Origin: Bacteroidales bacterium UBA4284
Lineage (GTDB): Bacteria > Bacteroidota > Bacteroidia > Bacteroidales > UBA932
Assembly: GCA_002395925.1 (NCBI GenBank)
Contig: DGVM01000157.1
Location: 1 to 13,849, forward strand
DNA length: 13,849 bases
Direction: 5' to 3'
Below are positions 10,102 through 13,849 of this stretch, piece after piece. Both the position numbers and the translations under genes were made by a program. The notes under the pieces were generated by a model, which was given only the letters and a program-made list of their open reading frames with translations, did no database searches and was not told the DNA's origin. How positions within the stretch are numbered: the first letter of the stretch is position 1; the number at the start of each line of letters is the position of its first letter.

Positions 10102-10419
10102 GGCATTTCCTCCAGTCATCGTGTCCGCTTGATGCGGCAGCCATGCTACAACGGACGGGAGAGACTGATGACAATGCGTCGCGGGGATTCTCCGGGCAAG
10201 TGTCGGGAATTTGGTGCCGGTGTCGGCGATCCGCGAATCGTGACGTCAGGCGCCCGGGCGCCTCGTTCGGACGCCTTGGATGGCGGTCGGATCGGTCGCC
10301 GTGGCAGGATTGTCGCACGCATGCTCCGAAGTCGGCACGCCACGATTCCGAAGGGGATTGGCTGCGCCGGAGCTGAAAGGCAAAAATTAGGCGGAGGCGC
10401 TCGCGCGTCCCCGCCACAT
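10102..10419. other. intergenic region without a recognisable gene
   Basis: This 318-base stretch lies between abi and the 71-residue gene, both on the minus strand. It holds the GGAGG site of the small gene at its left edge and a perfect 16-bp palindrome at 10248-10263. It presumably carries the small gene's promoter, but I cannot point to convincing -35 and -10 boxes. Overlapping frames here are rich in Arg, Pro and Ser and lack a ribosome-binding site. Confidence 0.5.
10248..10263. repeat. 16-bp perfect palindrome
   Basis: AGGCGCCCGGGCGCCT reads the same on both strands with no spacer. It sits upstream of the small minus-strand gene and could be an operator for a dimeric regulator, though GC-rich palindromes also arise by chance. 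Confidence 0.5.
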
Positions 10420-10437
10420 AAAACCCTCTCGGGTTTT
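10420..10437 (-). terminator. terminator of the abi gene
   Basis: AAAACCC (10420-10426), loop TCTC, GGGTTTT (10431-10437). On the minus strand it begins 24 bases past the abi stop and its 3' arm ends in TTTT, as for a rho-independent terminator. Being symmetrical, it could work in both directions. Confidence 0.7.
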
Positions 10438-10461
10438 GCGATCTGTATTCACTATACCCAT

Positions 10462-11436
10462 TCAGAACCAGCGGTCAACCAGCTCGACGAGGAATTCCAT
10501 GGAAGCCTCCGCGGAAGCGTCGGGGCGTGTGACGGAGAGCACGGCCTTCACGTCGTCTGCCAGAGGGCGGAGGCGCGCCGATGCCTCGTCGGCGAGCGCG
10601 GTCCCCTCCGCCATGCGCCTGTGGAGGAGCAGGAGTGTCGCTATCTGTTGGAGTCGCGGGTTCCTCATGCGCGAGGAGCGCGACCGCTTCGAGAACCCCG
10701 CCTCGCGGAGGGCGGTCGTGAGCTCGCTTGGCGCCGGCCTCGCAACGTGGCCGTTGGTTCCGAGCCCGTTGATGATGGCGGCCGAGTGGGCGCAGGCGTT
10801 GCGGACGTCCCTGGCCTTCTTGAGCATGTAGTGCTCGTCGAGCATCGCCGCGTCGCCCCAGCGGTTCGCGCAGAAGCGGTAGACGTCCGCGACGGTGCCG
10901 AAGGAGGAGAGCTCGAGCAACACCCATATGGGCATCTCGGCGGCGTAGTGCCTCTGGAGGTCGCCCGAGTACTCGTCGCGCCGGAGCCTCGAAATCTCCG
11001 CCGCCCTCCGGGAGCGCTCGGAGGGGGAGAGCGACGCCATATAGTCGCCCACGATGGAGTGGCCATCTTCGGAAGGCCGCCTTGCCACCTCGTCGAGCAC
11101 CCGCGCCTTCGCGAGATGCTCCGCGTCGAGCGCGAGCGGCAGGAGCGCCGCCCTGAGATCCCGGTCGAGCCGCTCGAGGTCGACCAGGTCGCAGAAGTCG
11201 AGATTCGCGTACTCGCCGTCGTGTGCTCCTCCGACGCGCCTGGGGAAGAGAGTTCTATACGCGTACGTGGCGAAGAGGTAGGACTCCCGCGAGAGGTAGC
11301 GCATGGCGTCTGCCTCGCCCATGCGCTCGAACGCGACTCCCTTACTCCTGAGGAAAGTCACCTGCTCCTCGGGGTCGAGCTTAGGCTTTCCGCTACTGTT
11401 CCGTTGGTCCATCTCAAAACCCGCCAATCTAACCAT
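10462..11436 (-). CDS. Abi family abortive-infection protein with HEPN-type RNase motif
   Basis: This 324-residue protein shows the pattern of Abi_2 (AbiD/AbiF-like) proteins: an N-terminal KPKLDPEEQVTFLRSKGV, then RYLSRESYLFATYAYRTLF, YANLDFCDLVDLERLDRDLR, and PIWVLLELSSFGTVADVYR at ~169-187. The key motif is VRNACAHS, R212 to H217, an RNxxxH of the kind that forms the active site of HEPN ribonucleases. By family, it would cut RNA after phage infection and stop cell growth. It lies 30 bases after the integrase stop on the same strand and has its own terminator, so it may be expressed with the integrase. No antidote partner is evident. The start is uncertain: ATG at 11436 has a weak site, and ATG at 11412 follows GGCGGG. 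Codon use fits the GC-rich host. Confidence 0.8.
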   Translation of the reverse strand: MVRLAGFEMDQRNSSGKPKLDPEEQVTFLRSKGVAFERMGEADAMRYLSRESYLFATYAYRTLFPRRVGGAHDGEYANLDFCDLVDLERLDRDLRAALLPLALDAEHLAKARVLDEVARRPSEDGHSIVGDYMASLSPSERSRRAAEISRLRRDEYSGDLQRHYAAEMPIWVLLELSSFGTVADVYRFCANRWGDAAMLDEHYMLKKARDVRNACAHSAAIINGLGTNGHVARPAPSELTTALREAGFSKRSRSSRMRNPRLQQIATLLLLHRRMAEGTALADEASARLRPLADDVKAVLSVTRPDASAEASMEFLVELVDRWF

Positions 11437-11466
11437 CCTGCGGCTGGTGAAGTAGTATTCTACGGC

Positions 11467-12702
11467 CTACGAGAGCCCCGCGGACATTATCCTGCCCATG
11501 AGGTCCATGCTCACCTTCTTGCTGTCGGCGAGCGCGTCCGCGTAGACGTTCAGGGTCATCGCGGCGTTGGAGTGGCCGAGGATGGCGCTCACGGTCTTCA
11601 CGTCCACGCCCGACCCAATCGCCATGGTCGCGAAGGTGTGCCTAAGGTCGTGGAACCTCGGCGGCTCGCCCTGAGAACCCACGAGCTTCGCCACCCTCAC
11701 GAACGCCCTCCACTCCTGCCCGAGCGCCATCGGGCTCTTCCAGGCGCCCGTCACGGCGTTCCCCACGACGAAGAGGCCCTCGTCCCAGTCGAGCCCCATC
11801 GCCTCGCGCTCGCCGTGCATCGCGCGTGCCCTCGCCTCCAGCACGCGGGCGAGCTCGTCGCCGTAGGGGATGGTCCTGGCGGAGCTCCTGGTCTTCGGGG
11901 TGGAGAGCGCGAACGTGCCGTTCGCCCTCGTGAGGGCGTGCGAGACGCGGATTTTGCGTGACACGCGGTCGACGTCCTGCCACCTGAGGGCGCATATCTC
12001 CCCCTGCCTCATCCCCGTCATGAGCGCGAGGAGCACGGCGGTCGAGAACGGGTCGGCGACGCTCCCCAAGGTCTGGTTGAGCTGCCGGACGCTCTGTGCG
12101 TCGAGCGAGTTTATCGGCTTCGTAGGCCTCTTGGGCGCGTCGACGAGGTCGAAGGGGTTGGAGGGTATGTCGCCCAGCTTGCGCGCCCTGATGAAGGCGG
12201 TCTTGAGGAGCACGTGGGTGTGCGAGACCGTGTTTCCGCCGTAGCCGTCCTGCACCATGTCGCGCTCGAACTCCTGGATCTGCCGCGCGGTGACCTGCCC
12301 CACGGGGGTCTTGCCGAGCTCGGTGCCCAGGAGGTGCTTCGCGTACCAGCGGTAGCCGTCGGCCGTGGAGGCGAGGATGTTGCCGGTGGACTCCTTCAGG
12401 TCTATGTAGTCGAGGATGTAGCGGTAGACAGGCGTCTCGCAGGAGACGGTGCCGGAGAGCTCCTCGTCCTTTCGGACCTCCTCGTCGCGCCACTCCCGCA
12501 GGAGCTGCTCGGCTGCGCCCCTGCCGCGGTTGTCCCTCCTCACCTTCCCGTTCCTGCCGACCTTGTCCTCGTAGCACGGCACCTGGGTGGAGCGGGTCAT
12601 CTTGTGCTGCCTGCCATCGTCGTCCTGCCAGCTTATCGCGAGGCGCCACTTCCCGAGCCTCTGGTTCTTGTACACGTAGCCGCTGCTGAGCTTCCTCGCC
12701 AT
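11467..12702 (-). CDS. tyrosine recombinase / site-specific integrase
   Basis: This is a 411-residue integrase. ATG at 12702 is chosen because GGGAGG (12707-12712) lies just ahead of MARKLSSGYVYK; the open frame extends further but only into repeat and att DNA. The N-terminus (~1-60, LGKWRLAISWQDDDGRQHKMTR) looks like the small arm-binding domain of Tn916- and phage-type integrases. A SAM-like core-binding domain covers ~90-190. The catalytic domain has R232 (TGMRQGE), K270 (TPKTR), H351 and R354 (HDLRH), H377 (GHSN) and nucleophile Y387 (LNVYADAL), so all catalytic residues are present. It would integrate and excise the element at the tRNA 3' end about 230 bases upstream of its start. The abi gene follows 30 bases after its stop. 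Confidence 0.93.
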   Translation of the reverse strand: MARKLSSGYVYKNQRLGKWRLAISWQDDDGRQHKMTRSTQVPCYEDKVGRNGKVRRDNRGRGAAEQLLREWRDEEVRKDEELSGTVSCETPVYRYILDYIDLKESTGNILASTADGYRWYAKHLLGTELGKTPVGQVTARQIQEFERDMVQDGYGGNTVSHTHVLLKTAFIRARKLGDIPSNPFDLVDAPKRPTKPINSLDAQSVRQLNQTLGSVADPFSTAVLLALMTGMRQGEICALRWQDVDRVSRKIRVSHALTRANGTFALSTPKTRSSARTIPYGDELARVLEARARAMHGEREAMGLDWDEGLFVVGNAVTGAWKSPMALGQEWRAFVRVAKLVGSQGEPPRFHDLRHTFATMAIGSGVDVKTVSAILGHSNAAMTLNVYADALADSKKVSMDLMGRIMSAGLS

Positions 12703-12752
12703 CGTTCCTCCCAAAACTTGGAACCATCCGCCTGCGGGGGAGGGGCCCTCGC

Positions 12753-12798
12753 AGGACACAAAGGACACACATAGGACACCGTGTCCTATGTGTGTCCT
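12753..12798. repeat. AGGACAC half-site array with an 18-bp inverted repeat upstream of the integrase
   Basis: AGGACAC occurs in forward orientation at 12753, 12762 and 12773, and inverted (GTGTCCT) at 12781 and 12792. The inner four copies form AGGACACACATAGGACAC (12762-12779), base 12780, and the exact reverse complement (12781-12798). It lies 51 bases ahead of the integrase start, on the attachment-site side. Likely roles are an operator for a regulator of int or arm-type binding sites for the integrase or an excisionase; as RNA it would also fold into a strong leader hairpin. Confidence 0.75.
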
Positions 12799-12929
12799 GC
12801 GGACGACTTTACATGACGGGGGCTGTGGTCGCCTGATGTTGATGAAAGTACGCAAATGACCAGTTAAACAGCACAATTTGTGGAAGTGATGTCCTTTGTT
12901 GTCTATTGACATTCATCAAGGATTTTGCC

Positions 12930-12974
12930 CTGGGGGTCAAGGGGTCGCTGGTTCGAATCCAGTCCACCCGACCA
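12930..12974 (+). other. attachment site: 3' portion of a tRNA gene (probably tRNA-Pro, GGG)
   Basis: The sequence has a T arm GCTGG-TTCGAAT-CCAGT (12947-12963), the 3' acceptor strand CCACCCG, discriminator A and encoded CCA (12972-12974). Before it, CTGGGGG would be an anticodon loop with GGG and TCAAG the 3' anticodon stem, as in tRNA-Pro. The bases further upstream do not pair with that stem and no 5' half (expected to begin CGGGTGG) is found, so it is not a working tRNA gene. An integrase gene next to a tRNA 3' fragment is the classic end of an integrated element. The intact tRNA should lie at the other end, outside the window. The tRNA identity is an inference. Confidence 0.75.
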
Positions 12975-12983
12975 GAACTTTCG

Positions 12984-13011
12984 AGGTCAGGGCATATGCC
13001 CTGACCTTTTT
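12984..13011 (+). terminator. strong intrinsic terminator after the tRNA fragment
   Basis: AGGTCAGGGC (12984-12993), ATAT, then GCCCTGACCT (12998-13007), with a run of five T at 13007-13011. It is a 24-bp perfect palindrome followed by U-tract DNA, 10 bases after the CCA end. This is the usual terminator of a tRNA transcript. Confidence 0.88.
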
Positions 13012-13084
13012 GCACCAAGCGTGCACCAAGGAATCCCGATTTTGCACCAAGCTTGCACCAAATTTGGGCCTTCTCTTGCACCAA
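13011..13084 (+). repeat. five phased TGCACCAA direct repeats
   Basis: Exact TGCACCAA starts at 13011, 13022, 13043, 13054 and 13077. The spacings are 11, 21, 11 and 23 bases, close to one or two turns of the helix, so all copies face nearly the same side. They begin directly behind the terminator and next to the attachment site. They most resemble arm-type sites for a tyrosine integrase or a cooperative operator. Confidence 0.75.
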
Positions 13085-13270
13085 AACGCGAATCGGCAAG
13101 CGGTAGCTGGTTTGGCGGGCTTGCAAATAACTGGATTTTGGGGACGCTCGTCCAAAGTGTCTGCGCACATCATACTGTCCTCTACTAGCAGCTGCATATG
13201 CTGAAGGCTATATACCGTATACAAACTCATTTGCGCTTCGTGATGTTTAGCGCGCGAGCAGGCGTGTGAG

Positions 13271-13375
13271 ATGGGCGTGGCCAAGCGTGTTCTGGGTGCG
13301 ATAGGCAAGTTCTGCCTTGCGTGGATGAGGTTCGTGGCAAGAGTCATCCTGCTGTTCTGGCATTACGGGGGCTAG
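13271..13375 (+). CDS. possible small basic amphipathic/membrane peptide
   Basis: A 34-codon frame begins MGVAKRVLGAIGKFCLAW and ends RVILLFWHYGG. It is hydrophobic with interspersed basic residues, suggesting a membrane-associated helix. The upstream site is weak (GTGTGAG). It stops 2 bases before the next gene's ATG, in the same direction, which supports reality through operon-like spacing. I do not recognise it. Confidence 0.35.
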   Translation: MGVAKRVLGAIGKFCLAWMRFVARVILLFWHYGG

Positions 13376-13377
13376 CG

Positions 13378-13728
13378 ATGAGCATGGGTTTCGGGTTCAG
13401 GGCCAAGCTCGAGGAGAGCGACGGAAAGGTGGCGGCCTACAGCTATAGGACCTATGACCTCAGCTGCGAAGAGGAAAGGCAGGGGTTTGGGGCTGCCGAC
13501 CTGGACGGCGTCTTATGGATCGCCAATGATGGAGACGACCTCTCGTGCGAGGTCGAACGCTACAGCAGGTTCGCCCCCGAGCAGAGCCCCCTCAATCAGG
13601 AGGGCGCTGCTGTGGCAGCTCGTGGTGGCTTAGAATACTCCGTCGTATCCGCTGTCTCCACCATGGTCTCGACTATCCTCCCTGCGGGCGTCAAAACGAC
13701 GTCACGGACACCTTTTCCGCGCCCGTGA
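13378..13728 (+). CDS. protein of unknown function, possibly broken near its end
   Basis: ATG at 13378 follows the small peptide frame by 2 bases; a second ATG at 13384 is also possible. The product, 116 residues from 13378, begins MSMGFGFRAKLEESDGKV and contains AAYSYRTYDLSCEEE and GVLWIANDGDDLSCEVERYS. The first ~80 residues look like a real acidic soluble protein with GC-rich codon use. The last ~35 residues (AVSTMVSTILPAGVKTT...) look unlike it, and the stop falls inside an inverted repeat. After the TGA at 13726 the same frame resumes protein-like sequence, so the gene may be interrupted by a nonsense mutation or an inserted hairpin. No family recognised. Confidence 0.5.
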   Translation: MSMGFGFRAKLEESDGKVAAYSYRTYDLSCEEERQGFGAADLDGVLWIANDGDDLSCEVERYSRFAPEQSPLNQEGAAVAARGGLEYSVVSAVSTMVSTILPAGVKTTSRTPFPRP

Positions 13729-13732
13729 CGTC
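13698..13732. repeat. 10-bp inverted repeat with GACGTC core
   Basis: GACGTCACGG (13698-13707) pairs with CCGTGACGTC (13723-13732) across 15 bases. It overlaps the end of the unknown gene and could be a terminator without T-run, an operator, or a small insertion. Confidence 0.5.
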
Positions 13733-13849
13733 ACCCCACTCGCAGGCACTACATTCAGCCCGCAACACAGGAGGAGATCGACTTCTACGAGGGCTACATG
13801 GCGAATCCGGCCTTTGACCTGCACCCGCAATCCGCACGTGACGCTGGCG
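13729..13849 (+). pseudogene. continuation of a reading frame running off the window
   Basis: In the same frame as the preceding gene, after its TGA, the sequence reads HYIQPATQEEIDFYEGYMAN and on to NPAFDLHPQSARDAG at the window end with no stop. The residues look like genuine protein. It may be the rest of the interrupted gene, or a new gene starting at ATG 13798 behind GGAGG at 13771-13775, which is farther from the ATG than usual. Incomplete, so not identifiable. Confidence 0.35.

Noticed and set aside
9902..10417. 171-codon minus-strand frame covering the gap between abi and the small gene
   Set aside because: It overlaps the better-supported 71-residue gene in another frame, is rich in Arg and Ser, and lacks a ribosome-binding site.
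9868..11961. 697-codon plus-strand frame opposite abi and int
   Set aside because: It runs antisense to two recognised genes across their intergenic gap, has no motif and no ribosome-binding site; a GC-rich shadow.
12703..12912. Extended N-terminus of the integrase
   Set aside because: The open frame reaches 12912 but would translate the inverted-repeat array; the ATG at 12702 has the ribosome-binding site and the family-like start.
12799..12929. Possible promoter boxes for the integrase
   Set aside because: Several partial -35 and -10 matches on the minus strand, none with both boxes and good spacing.
13011..13084. TGCACCAA repeats as a CRISPR array
   Set aside because: The repeat unit is 8 bases with 3-15-base gaps; too short for CRISPR repeats and spacers, and no cas genes are present.
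12809..13347. Minus-strand frames antisense to the tRNA fragment (with VDWIRTSDPLTPRA and WTGFEPATP)
   Set aside because: These are the well-known spurious translations of tRNA antisense sequence, not proteins.

Overview
The window looks like the cargo and integrase end of a mobile island in a GC-rich host, most likely a gut actinobacterium of the Coriobacteriia type. That assignment is an inference from GC-rich codon use, strong GGAGG ribosome-binding sites and the gut-type cargo; there is no rRNA or marker gene to prove it. Base composition jumps repeatedly: moderate GC in the defence genes at 2-823 and 3840-6750, high GC in 900-3750, medium GC and Firmicutes-like in the ABC transporter piece (6841-8371), very low GC in the erm(B) segment (8372-9352), and high GC again to the right end.

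Left part (2-6784, + strand): a tightly overlapped operon. It holds the C-terminal part of an Eco57I-like DNA methylase (cut by the window edge), a 1063-residue GIY-YIG nuclease/SF2 helicase fusion, a 794-residue PHP phosphoesterase/ABC-type ATPase (TrlF-like), an unrecognised 96-residue acidic protein, and the first ~30 codons of a further gene that appears broken. The first two fit a split, type ISP-like restriction-modification system. The PHP-ATPase and the small protein could be a second effector module or accessory parts. This is the best candidate here for an under-described anti-phage system.

Middle (6756-9504): a graveyard of insertions. It contains a lantibiotic-immunity-type ABC transporter missing the N-terminal part of its ATPase and the C-terminal part of its second permease, followed in the opposite direction by an intact, apparently leaderless (constitutive) erm(B) macrolide-lincosamide-streptogramin B resistance gene. 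The erm(B) segment interrupts a native GC-rich gene whose 5' part survives at 9353-9504.

Right part (9505-12974, - strand): a 380-base GC-rich non-coding stretch packed with inverted repeats, a small unknown gene, a HEPN-type Abi abortive-infection protein with its terminator, and a tyrosine integrase 30 bases upstream of abi. Ahead of the integrase lies an array of AGGACAC half-sites forming an 18-bp inverted repeat. Then comes the 3' portion of a tRNA gene (probably tRNA-Pro, anticodon GGG) ending in CCA, which is the likely attachment site.

Beyond the attachment site (12975-13849) are a strong intrinsic terminator, five helically phased TGCACCAA repeats, and two small unrecognised reading frames, the second possibly broken. 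This part is either host flank or DNA from another element at the same tRNA.
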